A DNA stretch of 64,000 nt, from contig NC_013235.1 of the NCBI RefSeq assembly GCF_000024365.1, positions 2,728,001-2,792,000 on the forward strand. The letters run 5' to 3'. Position 1 is the stretch's first letter, and every line of letters begins with the position of its first letter. The position numbers were made by a program, and so were the translations under genes. Shown piece by piece: positions 8,377 to 17,752 of the stretch. The notes under the pieces are model-generated. The model was not told the DNA's origin. It saw only the letters and a program-made list of their open reading frames with translations, and ran no database searches. This stretch comes from Nakamurella multipartita DSM 44233. Lineage in GTDB: Bacteria > Actinomycetota > Actinomycetes > Mycobacteriales > Nakamurellaceae.

Positions 8377-9384
8377 TCAGCCGGGCTGAATCGAGCGCAG
8401 CGCCGTCAGCAGATCCGCGGCCGCGTCGAAGAAGTCGTGCTGTTGGTCGCCGCCGATCTGCACCAGCGCGAGGTCGGTGAACCCGGCGTCGAAGAAGGCC
8501 GATGCGGCCTCCACGATGGCGTCGATGTCGTTGCCGCACGGGATCTTCTCGGCGACGTCCGGCACCCGAACGGTGGCCGCGGCCGCGTCGAAGGCCGCGG
8601 TGCCGGGCAGTTCGGCATTGACCTTCCAGCCGCTCAGGCTCCAGCGGAAGAGCTGGTGGGCGCGGCGGGCGGCGGCCTCGCGATCGCTGTCCCAGGAGAT
8701 CGGCAACTGCGCGACCTTGCGGGAGACAGCCTCCGCGGAGCCCGACGAGCTGTCGGTGCGGGCGGCGTCCCACCACTGCCCGAGGCGCGGATCCGGGTCG
8801 ATGGCGATCATCACCTCGGCCAGCGAGGCGAACAAGGTGCAGGATTGGGCACCCGAGACCGCGATCCCGACCGGTACCCGCTTCTCGGGCAGATCCCACA
8901 GCTTGGCCGAGTCGATCCGGAAATGCCGGCCGTCGAAGTTCACGTATCCGCCGTCGAACAGGGCGGAGATGATGGTGGCTGCTTCGACCAGCCGGGCCTG
9001 CCGCACGTCGGCCGACGGCCAGCCGGTGCCCACGATGTGCTCGTTGAGGGCCTCACCCGACCCCAGGCCGAGGGTGAACCGGTTGTCCGACAGGATCTGC
9101 AGCGTGGCCGCCTGCTGCGCCACCACGGCGGGGTGGTACCGAAACGTCGGCGCGGTGACGTAGGTCATCAGGTCGATCCGCTCGGTCGCTTGGGCGACGG
9201 CGCCGAGCGTGACCCAGGCGTTGGGGGAGTGCCCCATCTCGTCGAGCCAGGGAAAGAAGTGGTCGCTGCAGACCGCGAAGTCGAAGCCCGCCCGCTCGGC
9301 CGCCACGGCGTGCCTGACCAGCTCGCGCGGGCCGGCCTGTTCCGTCATCAACGTGTAGCCCACCGACACCATGTGCATCCTCAC
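8377..9384 (-). CDS. LLM-class F420-dependent oxidoreductase
   Basis: 335-residue luciferase-like (TIM-barrel) enzyme of the subgroup related to F420-dependent glucose-6-phosphate dehydrogenase. Recognisable features are the N-terminal SVGYTLMTEQAGPRELVRHA, the SDHFFPW motif, the YHPAVVAQQAATLQ helix and GLGSGEALNEH, which forms the phosphate-binding loop for the deazaflavin. Met residues 1, 3 and 5 are all possible starts. The 3' end meets the globin gene convergently with four bases between stops. The substrate is unknown; F420 use is inferred from the family. Confidence 0.8.
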   Translation of the reverse strand: MRMHMVSVGYTLMTEQAGPRELVRHAVAAERAGFDFAVCSDHFFPWLDEMGHSPNAWVTLGAVAQATERIDLMTYVTAPTFRYHPAVVAQQAATLQILSDNRFTLGLGSGEALNEHIVGTGWPSADVRQARLVEAATIISALFDGGYVNFDGRHFRIDSAKLWDLPEKRVPVGIAVSGAQSCTLFASLAEVMIAIDPDPRLGQWWDAARTDSSSGSAEAVSRKVAQLPISWDSDREAAARRAHQLFRWSLSGWKVNAELPGTAAFDAAAATVRVPDVAEKIPCGNDIDAIVEAASAFFDAGFTDLALVQIGGDQQHDFFDAAADLLTALRSIQPG

Positions 9385-9501
9385 GGTCGATCCGAGGCGG
9401 CCCCGCCGCTGTGTGTCCCTCGGACACGAGGTGCCCGGCCGAGCCGATCGACAAACCGGTCCGGCACGGGTGCCCGGGCCACCGTTCCGGTCGCCCTGGC
9501 G
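9385..9501. other. Short intergenic region
   Basis: 117 bases between two minus-strand genes. It should contain the promoter of the F420-dependent enzyme; no distinct repeat or hairpin stands out. Confidence 0.4.
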
Positions 9502-10248
9502 CTACTTCAGGACGTTGACGGCGCGGGCGATCACCAGCGCAGCCGTCACCAGGGAGACCGCCGACTGCAGCATCATCGCCAGTTTGGTCCACCTGGACAT
9601 CGGCATGGTGTCGGTCGGGCTGAACGCCGTCGCGTTGGTGAACGAGACGTAGGCGTAGTCGGAGAATCGGGGTTCCCAGTCGCGGAAAGTGGCCGTCTGA
9701 TCCGCCATCTGCGGAAAGAGGAAGTCCGGGGACTGGTGGGTGCCGGCCGCCCGAGCGGCCGGTCCGCCACGGTCGAACTCCCAGTACCAGAGCCCGAAGA
9801 TGATCACATTGGTGATCCAGATGTTCGCGCCGGAGGCCAGCAGGGGCGCGGGGTCGTCCGCGCTGGTGCCCGAGATCAGGTCGTCGACCAGCAGCACCAC
9901 CGCCAGCGCGTTGGCCAGGCTGGCCACCGCGATCAGACCCAGGCTCAGGCCCCGCAACACCGGCGAGGTTCGTTCGATCCGAAAAGGATTGGCCGCGATC
10001 AGGACGACCACGATCACCAGCTCGATGGCCGGCAGGGTCCACCGGCCGATCGGGGTCAGGTCACCGGGCAGCCGCAGTTGCAGCAGGATCATCGCCGCGA
10101 CCGCAATGCTGACCTCCCACCGTTGCTCGCCGCGGGTCTGCTGGCGCCAGGCGGGCCGGTCGTCCGGCGGCGGCCCGCCGGCCGAGGCGCTGGGTCGTGG
10201 CGGGGACGGCGGATCGGTCACGGACCTCATTGTCCGCCCCCCGATCAC
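9502..10248 (-). CDS. Conserved integral membrane protein
   Basis: About 248 residues with a Pro-rich cytoplasmic N-terminus and five or so hydrophobic helices. The C-terminal part, with YAYVSFTNATAFSPTDTMPM followed by a final long helix, has a Thr/Ser-rich turn before a helix that loosely recalls small ion-channel-like and DUF1345-like membrane proteins; I do not recognise a named family with certainty. The start of the open frame overlaps the stop of the upstream paaI-like gene by four bases, so it may be co-transcribed as the last gene of the phenylacetate operon. An internal ATG at 10230 is an alternative start. Confidence 0.6.
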   Translation of the reverse strand: MIGGRTMRSVTDPPSPPRPSASAGGPPPDDRPAWRQQTRGEQRWEVSIAVAAMILLQLRLPGDLTPIGRWTLPAIELVIVVVLIAANPFRIERTSPVLRGLSLGLIAVASLANALAVVLLVDDLISGTSADDPAPLLASGANIWITNVIIFGLWYWEFDRGGPAARAAGTHQSPDFLFPQMADQTATFRDWEPRFSDYAYVSFTNATAFSPTDTMPMSRWTKLAMMLQSAVSLVTAALVIARAVNVLK

Positions 10249-10727
10249 GCCCCGGCCGAAGGCTCACCCGGCCCGAGTAGGGGCCGACCCAGGGAGCGGC
10301 TCCGACCGCGGAACTCGGCCACGAGCTCGCCGTCGGCACGGGTGATGGACACGTCGTACAGGCCGCTGCGGCCGAAACGGGCCCGCTCGAGGGCGGTCGC
10401 GGTCAGTTGATCGCCCAGCCGGGCGGGGGCGACGAAGACGATGTCGAAGCCCGCGGCCACCGTCACCTCGTCGTAGGTGTTGCAGGCGAACGCGAACGCG
10501 CTGTCGGCGAGCGTGGCCAGCACCCCGCCGTGGCAATTGCCCTGACCGTTGACCATGTCCTCGCGTACGCGCATCGTCAGGCTGGCCCGTCCGGGGCCGA
10601 CGACCGGGGGGCTCATACCCAGCTGCTGGCTGGCCCGGTCCTGCGCCCACATCGCGGCGGCGCACCGCCCGGCCAGCTCATCCGGGCCGGCGGCCGACTC
10701 GATCGGCGGAAAGTCCGGCCTGGTCAA
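10245..10727 (-). CDS. paaI: Hydroxyphenylacetyl-CoA thioesterase PaaI
   Basis: 160-residue hotdog-fold thioesterase. The signature GQGNCHGGVLATLADSAFAFA carries the family His-Gly-Gly segment and the catalytic acid helix. In the phenylacetate pathway PaaI hydrolyses dead-end or toxic CoA thioesters formed when ring epoxidation goes wrong, freeing CoA. The start is a TTG that overlaps the stop of the upstream paaH, so the two are translationally coupled. The length and context match actinobacterial PaaI. Confidence 0.9.
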   Translation of the reverse strand: MTRPDFPPIESAAGPDELAGRCAAAMWAQDRASQQLGMSPPVVGPGRASLTMRVREDMVNGQGNCHGGVLATLADSAFAFACNTYDEVTVAAGFDIVFVAPARLGDQLTATALERARFGRSGLYDVSITRADGELVAEFRGRSRSLGRPLLGPGEPSAGA

Positions 10728-11629
10728 GGGTGTCGCCTCCGGTCGGACGAGTCGGCCGCCGGCCGCGACGGGTAGGCGTAGAAGCCCTGGCCGGTCTTTC
10801 GACCCAGCTCACCGGCGGCGACCTTGTCGCGGAGCAGTTGCGGCGGGGCGAAACGCTCACCCAGGGTGGCGTGCAGGTACTCGGCGATCGCCAGCCGGAC
10901 GTCCAGCCCGACCAGGTCGGTGGAGCGCAGCGGCCCCATCGGGTGCCGGTAGCCCAGTTCCATGGCGGTGTCGATGGCCTCGGCGTCGGCGACACCCTCC
11001 TCCAGCATCCGGATCGCCTCCAGCCCGAGCAGGACACCCAGGCGGGACGAGGCGAAGCCGGGTCGGTCCTGGACCACGATTCCAGTCTTGCCCAGGGCGC
11101 CGACCCAGCCGTCGACCCGGTCGATCAATCCGGGATCGGTGCGGGCGGCAACGACGAGCTCGACCAGCCGGGACGCGGGCACCGGGTTGAAGAAGTGCAT
11201 CCCGAGGAACCGGTCGGGCCGCCGCAGGGCACCGGCCAGGTCGGTGACCGACAGCGAGCTGGTGTTGGTGGCGATCACGGTGTCGGCGCCGACCGCCGCT
11301 TCGACGGCCGTCAGCACGGTGGCCTTGAGCTCGGCCCGCTCGGGCACCGCCTCCACCACCAGGGTGGTGTCCGAGGGCAGCTCGGCGGCCGAATCCAGCA
11401 GGGACAGCCGGCCCAGCATGTCCTCGACGCTCTCGGACAGCCGGCCCCGCAGCTGCGCCTGCGCCACCCCGTCGGCGATGCGCTGCCGGGCCGCCCGAGA
11501 GGCGTCCCGGCCGGCCTCGACCACCGCCACCCGGGCGCCGGCGGTCAAGAAGACCTGGGCGATCCCGGCGCCCATGCGGCCGCCGCCGATCACCGCCACC
11601 CGGACGGGAACCACAGCGGGAAGGGACAT
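10724..11629 (-). CDS. paaH: 3-hydroxyacyl-CoA dehydrogenase PaaH
   Basis: 301-residue NAD-dependent dehydrogenase. The Rossmann loop is VIGGGRMGAGIAQVF near residues 13-27, followed by VVEAVPE, the NTSSLSV catalytic serine region and the His/Glu motif GMHFFNPVPASRLVELV. The C-terminal dimerisation domain includes RPGFASSRLG and MELGYRHPMGP. In this operon it most likely oxidises 3-hydroxyadipyl-CoA in the lower phenylacetate pathway; a general fatty-acid role (FadB/Hbd-like) cannot be excluded from sequence alone. The ATG is preceded by AGAGGG. It lies 66 bases after the TetR gene in the same direction. Confidence 0.88.
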   Translation of the reverse strand: MSLPAVVPVRVAVIGGGRMGAGIAQVFLTAGARVAVVEAGRDASRAARQRIADGVAQAQLRGRLSESVEDMLGRLSLLDSAAELPSDTTLVVEAVPERAELKATVLTAVEAAVGADTVIATNTSSLSVTDLAGALRRPDRFLGMHFFNPVPASRLVELVVAARTDPGLIDRVDGWVGALGKTGIVVQDRPGFASSRLGVLLGLEAIRMLEEGVADAEAIDTAMELGYRHPMGPLRSTDLVGLDVRLAIAEYLHATLGERFAPPQLLRDKVAAGELGRKTGQGFYAYPSRPAADSSDRRRHP

Positions 11630-11695
11630 CTCACACCCTCTCGATCAACGGTCCCGGCCGGTGACGGCTCCGGCGGGCCGCCAAGGCGTGGCCGG

Positions 11696-12349
11696 TCAGC
11701 CGGTCCGGGGGCGTAACCCGTCGAGCGCGAGCCCGACGGCCCCGTCCACGATGCTCTGCCGCGAGTTGGTGCGGCTGCCCGGCCGGTACCACTCGTGGAT
11801 GGAGTTGATCATCCCGAACAGCAGGCGGCTGACCAGCCGCGGTTCGATGTCGGGGCGGATCTGCCCGGCGTCGGCGGCCGCCCGGACCAGGGCGGCCAGC
11901 CGATCGTCGATGGCGCGGCGACGGGTCAGCGCCGCGCGTTCGACCTCGGTGTTGCCGCGGATCCGCAGGAGCAGGGTCACGTAGGGCAGTTCGTCGATCA
12001 GGGTCTGCGCGGTCGAACGGACGGCCTGTTCCAACCGGTCGACCGGCGGGAGGTCGGCGGCCTGCATCGTGCGGTCCAATGCATCGGACAGGGCGGTCAG
12101 AGCCCGGTCCACCGCCATCGACAGCAGCTCTTCCTTGCTGGTGAAGTGATGGTAGAAGGCGGATTTCGTCAGACCGGTGGCGGCGGCCAGGTCGGCCATA
12201 CTGGCCGCCTCGTAACCGTGCTGGTTGAACACCGCGACGATCAGCCCCAGCAGTTCCTCGCGGCTGTAGCGGGCCGGCCGTCCCCGGGGGACCCGGCGGG
12301 CGTCCGCGGCGCCCGCCGTCGGGTCCATCCGGTTTGGGCTGGCGGCCAT
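11696..12349 (-). CDS. TetR/AcrR-family regulator, probable PaaR
   Basis: 217 residues. The N-terminal helix-turn-helix reads from ARYSREELLGLIVAVFNQHG through ASMADLAAATGLTKSAFYHHF, a textbook TetR DNA-binding domain. The C-terminal ligand domain is helical and ends with the FGMINSIHEWYRPG pattern common to actinobacterial regulators of acyl-CoA metabolism. It sits inside the paa cluster between paaK and paaH and has a palindromic site 22 bases before its start, so it probably represses itself and the paa genes until phenylacetyl-CoA binds. The role is inferred from position and from PaaR of Corynebacterium. Confidence 0.75.
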   Translation of the reverse strand: MAASPNRMDPTAGAADARRVPRGRPARYSREELLGLIVAVFNQHGYEAASMADLAAATGLTKSAFYHHFTSKEELLSMAVDRALTALSDALDRTMQAADLPPVDRLEQAVRSTAQTLIDELPYVTLLLRIRGNTEVERAALTRRRAIDDRLAALVRAAADAGQIRPDIEPRLVSRLLFGMINSIHEWYRPGSRTNSRQSIVDGAVGLALDGLRPRTG

Positions 12350-12371
12350 ACCGGGCAGTATGCCGCACCGG

Positions 12372-12391
12372 CTGACCGATCATTCGGTCAG
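12372..12391. promoter_or_regulatory. Operator-like palindrome before the TetR gene
   Basis: Perfect 8-base arms CTGACCGA and TCGGTCAG separated by four bases. It lies between the end of paaK and the start of the TetR gene. The same arm CTGACCG occurs in the palindrome before paaA, which points to a common regulator. The layout is close to the remembered PaaR motif (ACCG and CGGT half-sites six bases apart). Confidence 0.7.
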
Positions 12392-12429
12392 TCGGCGCCG
12401 TCGAGATCGGGCCGCCCATGATCGGCGGG

Positions 12430-13736
12430 TCAATCCTTGGGCCGCAGGTCGACGATCCGGCGCATCTTGCCCACGGAACGTTCGATCCCACCGGGGGAGA
12501 CCACGTCGACCGCCACGGTGACCCCGATCCGGTTCTTGATCAGCGTGCCCAGCACGTCGGCTGCCTGCTCGGCGGCGGCCGGATCGGCGTCGACCCGGTG
12601 CTCGACCCGGACGGTCAGCCGGTCCAGGCGACCGGGCCGGTCCAGCTGGCACTGGAAGTGCGGGGACAGCGCCGGTACCCGCAGGATCAGCTCCTCGATC
12701 TGGGTGGGGAACAGGTTCACCCCGCGCAGGATGATCATGTCGTCGCTGCGGCCGGTGATCTTCTCGATCCGGCGCATCGGCCGGGCGGTGCCCGGCCGCA
12801 GGCGGGTCAGGTCGCGGGTGCGGTACCGGACGACCGGCATCGCCTCCTTGGTCAGTGAGGTGAAGACCAACTCGCCGTACTCACCGTCGGGCAACACATC
12901 CCCGGTGACCGGGTCGACGATCTCCGGGTAGAAGTGGTCCTCCCAGATGGAAAGGCCGCCCTTGCTGTCGATGCACTCGACCCCCACGCCCGGGCCGATG
13001 ACCTCGGACAGACCGTAGATGTCCAGGGCGTGCATGTCCAACCGCTGTTCCATTTCCCGGCGCATGTCGTGGTCCACGGTTCGGCCCCGAAGATGCCCAG
13101 TTTCAGCGATGTCGTGGCCGGATCGAGGCCCTGCCGCTGCATCTCGTCGATGATCGCGAGCATGTAGGAGGGGGTGACCATGATGAGGTCCGGTTCGAAG
13201 TCCCGGATCAGGCTCACCTGCCGCTCGGTCATCCCGCCGGAGACCGGGATCACCGCGCAACCCAACTTCTCGGCCCCGTAGTGGGCGCCCAGCCCGCCGG
13301 TGAAAAGTCCGTACCCGTAGGCGATGTGGGCCCGGTCGCCGGGGCGGCCGCCGGCCGCCCGGATCGATCGGGCCATCACCTCGGCCCACATGTCCAGATC
13401 GCCGGCGGTGTAACCGACGACGGTGGGTTGGCCCGTGGTCCCGGACGAGGCGTGGAGGCGGGCGATCCGTTCGCGGGGCACCGCGAACATGCCGAACGGG
13501 TAGTTGGCCCGCAGGTCCGCCTTGGTCGTGAACGGAAACCTGGCCAGATCGCTCAGGTCCCGGCAGTCGTCCGGGTGCACGCCGGCCGCGTCGAAGGCGG
13601 CCCGGTAATGCGGCACGTTGGCGTAGGCATGCCGCAGCGAGGCATGCAGGCGCCGCACCTGCAGGGCGCGGAGTTCGTCGACCGAGGCCCGCTCGATCGG
13701 GTCGAGGGAAGCTGGGTCGGGGGTGCGGTCTTGCAC
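12430..13736 (-). pseudogene. paaK: Phenylacetate-CoA ligase PaaK, single-base frame break near 13072
   Basis: Read across one frame break, this encodes a complete ~435-residue PaaK. The N-terminal frame has HASSGTTGQPTVVGYT (AMP-binding P-loop), AHIAYGYGLFTGGLGAHYG and LGIFGAEPWT. The rest continues in another frame with MRREMEQRLDMHALDIYGLSE, YRTRDLT and ITGRSDDMIILRGVN. Between GAEPWT and DMRREME only two bases stand where one codon is expected, so a one-base deletion explains the break. PaaK activates phenylacetate to phenylacetyl-CoA, the first pathway step, and everything else in the operon looks intact; a sequencing error is therefore a serious possibility. Start GTG at 13736. Confidence 0.85.
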
Positions 13737-13751
13737 GGTGGTGTGCGCTCC

Positions 13752-15803
13752 TTACTCGGCCGGGGCCACGGGCCAGGTCTTGGCGACCGAGGTCAGCACG
13801 TCGTAGGTGGCCACGACCGCCTCGTTCTGGTTGGTGATGACGGCGTCCCAGGTGACGTCCCCCCAGTCGGAGTCGACCCGGGGCGAGATGGCCTTGGCGG
13901 TCAGGGCCACCGTCAACGCGTCCCCCGGGTAGACCGGGGTGGTGAAGACGAGGTTGTTCAGGCCCACATTGGCCAGCACCGGGCCGGGCTCGGGGGAGAC
14001 GAACAGGCCCGCGGCCAGCGAGACGACGAAGTAGCCGTGGGCGACGCGGCCGTCGAAGAAGGGGTTGGCTGCGGCGGCCGCCTGGTCCATGTGTGCGTAG
14101 AAGGTGTCTCCGGACAGCTCGGCGAACGCCTCGATGTCGTCCAGGGTGATCACCCGGGGGCCGGCGACGACGGCGTCGCCGATCCGCAACTCGGCCAGGC
14201 TCTTGCGGAACGGGTGCACCCCGCCGGTGGTCCGCGGCGCGCCGGTCACCCACGTCCCGGTGATCGCCGAGACCGCCCGCGGCGAACCCTGAATCGCGGT
14301 GCGCTGCAGGTAGTGCTTCATGCCACGGATGCCGCCGAGCTCCTCGCCGTCGCCGGCGCGGCCCGGACCGCCGTGCACCAGCGTGGGCAGCGGCGATCCG
14401 TGCCCGGTGGACTCGGGGGCCGATTCCTGATCCAGGACCAGCAGCCGGCCGTGCCAGGGAGCCACCCCGAGCACGAGTTCCCGCACGACGTCGGGATCGG
14501 CCGACACCAGCGAACCGACCAGGCTGCCCCGGCCCCGGGCGGCCAGCTCGACGGCGTGGGCGGTGTCCCGGTAACCGATGACGGTGCTGACCGGGCCGAA
14601 CACCTCGACCTCGTGCGGCTCGGAGCGGGCGGAGTCCGCGGCGTGCAACAGGATCGGCGGCAGGAACGCGCCGCGCCGCGGGTCCGCGTCGACCAGGTCG
14701 AACCGGTCCGGGTCGCCGACCACCATGCGGGCGGCCCCGGCCAGGGCATTCAGGCTCTTGCGGACCTCGTCACGCTGGGCCAGCCCGACCAGCGCCCCCA
14801 TGGTGACCTCCGGGGCGGCCGGATTACCGACCCGGACCTTGTCGCGGATGCGGGCCTGCACGGCGTCGATCACCGCCGGCACCAACGGCTCCGGGACCAG
14901 GGCCCGCCGGATGGCGGTGCACTTCTGGCCCGCCTTCGCGGTCATCTCGGTCACCAGCTGGCGCACGTAGAGGTCGAACTCGACGCTGCCGGCGGCGATG
15001 TCGGCGCCCAGGACGGAGAAGTTCAGCGAGTCCGCCTCCGAGCTGAACCGGACTCCGGCGAGCACCCGCGGATGCGTGCGCAGCGCGGCGGCGGTGGCGG
15101 CCGAACCGGTGAAGGCGACGGTGTCCTGCTCGTCGAGCAGGTCGAGCAGGCCTCGGGAACCACCGGCCACCAGCTGCAGGCTGCCCTCGGGCAGCAGCCC
15201 GGACGCGATGATCTCGGCGACCACGGCCTGGGTCAGGTACGAGGTCTGGGACGCCGGTTTGACGACGGTGGGCACCCCGGCCAGGAACGCCGGGCCGAGC
15301 TTTTCCAGCATGCCCCAGACCGGGAAGTTGAATGCGTTGATCTGCAAGGCGATGCCGCGGCGCGGGGTGTAGATGTGCTGGCCGACGAATTGCCCGCCCC
15401 GGCCGAGCTTCTCGGCCGGGCCGTCGACCAGCACGCCGGTGTTCGGCAGTTCCCGGCGGCCCTTGCTGGCGTAGGTGAACAGCACACCGATGCCGCCGTC
15501 CACGTCGATCAGCGAGTCCCGCCTGGTCGCGCCGGTCCAGGCGGACAGGGCGTAGAACGCGTCCCGGCGGCCGTTCAGGTGCAGAGCCAGGTGTTTGAGG
15601 GCCAGCGCCCGTTCGTGGAAGGTCAGCTCCCGCAGCGCGGGTCCACCGACCGATCGGGCGTGATCGATCACCGGGGCCAGGTCGATGGGCGCGGTGCCGA
15701 TCTCGGCGACCGGCGCGGAGGTCACCGCGTCGAGCAGGGCGACCCGGTCGCCGGCCGGGTCCTGCCAGCGTCCGGCGACGTAACTGGTGACGGCAACGGT
15801 CAC
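13752..15803 (-). CDS. paaZ: PaaZ bifunctional aldehyde dehydrogenase/enoyl-CoA hydratase (ring opening)
   Basis: 683-residue two-domain protein. Residues about 1-520 form an aldehyde dehydrogenase with [31 protein letters not shown] and the catalytic cysteine in [15 protein letters not shown]. Residues about 535-683 form a MaoC-like hotdog hydratase ([31 protein letters not shown]). PaaZ hydrolyses oxepin-CoA and oxidises the resulting semialdehyde to 3-oxo-5,6-dehydrosuberyl-CoA. The GTG at 15803 was chosen because AAAGGAG lies at ideal spacing and the sequence then starts like the family; a longer frame up to 15839 lacks support. Both domains look intact. Confidence 0.93.
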   Translation of the reverse strand: MTVAVTSYVAGRWQDPAGDRVALLDAVTSAPVAEIGTAPIDLAPVIDHARSVGGPALRELTFHERALALKHLALHLNGRRDAFYALSAWTGATRRDSLIDVDGGIGVLFTYASKGRRELPNTGVLVDGPAEKLGRGGQFVGQHIYTPRRGIALQINAFNFPVWGMLEKLGPAFLAGVPTVVKPASQTSYLTQAVVAEIIASGLLPEGSLQLVAGGSRGLLDLLDEQDTVAFTGSAATAAALRTHPRVLAGVRFSSEADSLNFSVLGADIAAGSVEFDLYVRQLVTEMTAKAGQKCTAIRRALVPEPLVPAVIDAVQARIRDKVRVGNPAAPEVTMGALVGLAQRDEVRKSLNALAGAARMVVGDPDRFDLVDADPRRGAFLPPILLHAADSARSEPHEVEVFGPVSTVIGYRDTAHAVELAARGRGSLVGSLVSADPDVVRELVLGVAPWHGRLLVLDQESAPESTGHGSPLPTLVHGGPGRAGDGEELGGIRGMKHYLQRTAIQGSPRAVSAITGTWVTGAPRTTGGVHPFRKSLAELRIGDAVVAGPRVITLDDIEAFAELSGDTFYAHMDQAAAAANPFFDGRVAHGYFVVSLAAGLFVSPEPGPVLANVGLNNLVFTTPVYPGDALTVALTAKAISPRVDSDWGDVTWDAVITNQNEAVVATYDVLTSVAKTWPVAPAE

Positions 15804-15843
15804 TGCGGAACTCCTTTGTTCGGGACAGGTGGGCGGCACCGGC

Positions 15844-16104
15844 TCAGGCGGTGTGCTCGAAGACCTGGTAGTGCTGCTGGTGGTAGGCGCGGATCTCCAG
15901 CGGGGTGAACCCGGCCTGCCGGGCGGCGTACCGGCCCGGATCGTTCCAGTCGGGCACGGTCGTGCGCAGCCGCCGGTCCCGGGCGACCGAGCAGGCGTAG
16001 GCGGCGGCCCCCCGGCCCCGCAGGCTCACCGGTCCGCGACGCTGCAGGGTGATCAGCGCGGTGGCCGCGCCGGCCGACCTGCGGCCGGTGGTCGGGGCGG
16101 TCAC
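15844..16104 (-). CDS. Small protein of unknown function in the paa operon
   Basis: 86 residues, starting at a GTG that overlaps the paaE stop (GTGA) and ending 40 bases before paaZ. The sequence is Arg/Ala-rich with a C-terminal half (VPDWNDPGRYAARQAGFTPL then EIRAYHQQHYQVF) that looks like folded protein and ends in an aromatic/His-rich tail. I recognise no family. The coupled start and operon position argue that it is expressed with paaABCDE, possibly as an accessory factor, but the function is unknown. Confidence 0.5.
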   Translation of the reverse strand: MTAPTTGRRSAGAATALITLQRRGPVSLRGRGAAAYACSVARDRRLRTTVPDWNDPGRYAARQAGFTPLEIRAYHQQHYQVFEHTA

Positions 16105-17210
16105 TGGTCGAAGTCCACGACGACGCGGTCGGTGACCGGGTGCGCCTGGCAGGTCAGGACGAAACCGCGGGCCAGCTCGTCGGGTTCGAGGGCGTAGTTG
16201 CCGTCCATCTCCACCTTCCCCTCGGTCACCCGGGCGCGGCAGGTGCCGCACACCGCGTTCTTGCAGGCGAACGGGGCATCGGAGCGCACCTGCAGGGTCG
16301 CGTCCAGGATCGAGTCGCCGTCCGGGGGCAGGGTCATCTCGACCGAACGGCCGTCCAGGATGACGGTGACCCGGGCCCCGCTGGCCGGGACGTCGACCGG
16401 CCGGATCCGGCGCCGGGGCGGGGCGCCGACGTGGAACAGCTCGCGGTGCACGTGGTCACCGGGCACGCCGCGATCCAGCAGCACGCCACGGACGGTGTCG
16501 GTCATGGCCAGCGGTCCGCACAGGAACCAGTCGTCGACGTCCGCCACCGGCAGGATGGTGTCCAGGATGCGCTCGAACCGGTCGACATCGAGCCGCCCCG
16601 AGAGCATGTCGACCTCGGTCAGCTCGTGGCCGAGCACATGGATCAACTGGAACCGGGCCGGGAACCGGTTTTTCAGGTCTTCCAGTTCCTCCAGGAACAT
16701 GATCGTGGACGTGCGCCGGTTGACGTAGATCAGCGCGGCCGTGCTGTCCGGCTCCACCTCCAGCGCGGTGGCCAGGATGGACAGCACCGGGGTGATGCCG
16801 GAGCCGGCGGCCACCGCGACGTAGCGCTTGGCCTGGTGGGGATCGAGCCGGGTGGAGAACGTTCCGGTCGGCGTCATCACCTCCAGTGTGTCGCCGGGCT
16901 GGAGCCGGTCCGCGACGAAGGCCGAGAACACCCCGTCGGGAATGCGTTTGACGCCGATCCGGAGCGGACCGCCGGTGGCCGGTGCGCAGATCGAGTAGTT
17001 GCGCCGCACGTCGTCGCCGAGCGCGGCGGCCTTGACCGACAGGTGCTGACCCGGGTTGAACCGGAACTCGTCCCGCAACTCGTCGGGCACCTCGAAGGTA
17101 ACGGCCACCGCGTCCTCGGTCAGCCGCTCGACGGCAGCGACCCGCAGCGGGTGGAAGACGGCGTGCCGGCGGCCGGCGGCGGGTTCGGCGATCTCGGGGG
17201 TGATGGCCAT
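16101..17210 (-). CDS. paaE: Phenylacetyl-CoA epoxidase reductase PaaE
   Basis: 369 residues. The N-terminal FAD domain has FNPGQHLSVKA and RRNYSICA. The NAD(P) domain has AAGSGITPVLSI, and a C-terminal plant-type 2Fe-2S ferredoxin has CKNAVCGTCRARV with the fourth cysteine in VLTCQAHP. PaaE passes electrons from NADPH to the di-iron centre of PaaA. ATG at 17210 overlaps the paaD stop by four bases. Gene order A-B-C-D-E matches the standard multicomponent monooxygenase operon. Confidence 0.93.
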   Translation of the reverse strand: MAITPEIAEPAAGRRHAVFHPLRVAAVERLTEDAVAVTFEVPDELRDEFRFNPGQHLSVKAAALGDDVRRNYSICAPATGGPLRIGVKRIPDGVFSAFVADRLQPGDTLEVMTPTGTFSTRLDPHQAKRYVAVAAGSGITPVLSILATALEVEPDSTAALIYVNRRTSTIMFLEELEDLKNRFPARFQLIHVLGHELTEVDMLSGRLDVDRFERILDTILPVADVDDWFLCGPLAMTDTVRGVLLDRGVPGDHVHRELFHVGAPPRRRIRPVDVPASGARVTVILDGRSVEMTLPPDGDSILDATLQVRSDAPFACKNAVCGTCRARVTEGKVEMDGNYALEPDELARGFVLTCQAHPVTDRVVVDFDQ

Positions 17211-17752
17211 CAGATCGCCTTGAACGAGTCGAAGGGTTCCAGGCAGTCCTGGCAGGTCCAGTGGGACTTGCAGGGGGTGGAGCCGAATCGGCTGACCTCG
17301 CGGGTGCGACCGGAGCCGCACCGTGGGCAGCGCACCGACAGGGTCAGACCGACCGGGCGCGCGGCCGAGCCGGCCGGCAGGCATGCCCCCGGGGGCGCGA
17401 TGCCGTATTGGCGCAGCTTTTCCCGGCCGTCGGGGCTGATCCAGTCGGTGCTCCAGGCGGGGGCGAGCACGGTACGCACCAGCACCCGCTCGGCGCCGGC
17501 CGCGCGCAGGGCGGCCTCGACATCGGCGGCGATCACGGCGGTGGCCGGGCACCCGGTATAGGTCGGGGTCAGCGTGACCAGCACGGTGCCGTCTGCCTCG
17601 TCGACGGCGACGTCGCGCACGATGCCGAGGTCCTGCAGGGTGAGCACCGGAATCTCGGGGTCGCTGACGCCGCCGGCCACCGCGCGCCACCGGTCCGGCT
17701 CCGCCGCCCGGTCCGTCCCGATCGCGGTGTCGATCCGGCCGGCGGTCACCAC
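17210..17752 (-). CDS. paaD: PaaD, Fe-S maturation-type subunit of the epoxidase cluster
   Basis: 180 residues. An N-terminal MIP18/DUF59 domain (VSDPEIPVLTLQDLGIVRDV, then TPTYTGCPAT) is followed by a C-terminal zinc-ribbon-like segment with CPRCGSG and CQDC. PaaD proteins resemble Fe-S/metal cluster assembly factors and are needed for epoxidase activity in vivo. Both ends overlap neighbouring genes, so it is coupled within the operon. Confidence 0.9.
   Translation of the reverse strand: MVTAGRIDTAIGTDRAAEPDRWRAVAGGVSDPEIPVLTLQDLGIVRDVAVDEADGTVLVTLTPTYTGCPATAVIAADVEAALRAAGAERVLVRTVLAPAWSTDWISPDGREKLRQYGIAPPGACLPAGSAARPVGLTLSVRCPRCGSGRTREVSRFGSTPCKSHWTCQDCLEPFDSFKAI

Noticed and set aside
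13281..15908. 875-residue plus-strand open frame
   Set aside because: It lies antisense to paaZ and paaK, is rich in Gly, Val, Arg and His as antisense frames of GC-rich genes are, and has no motifs.
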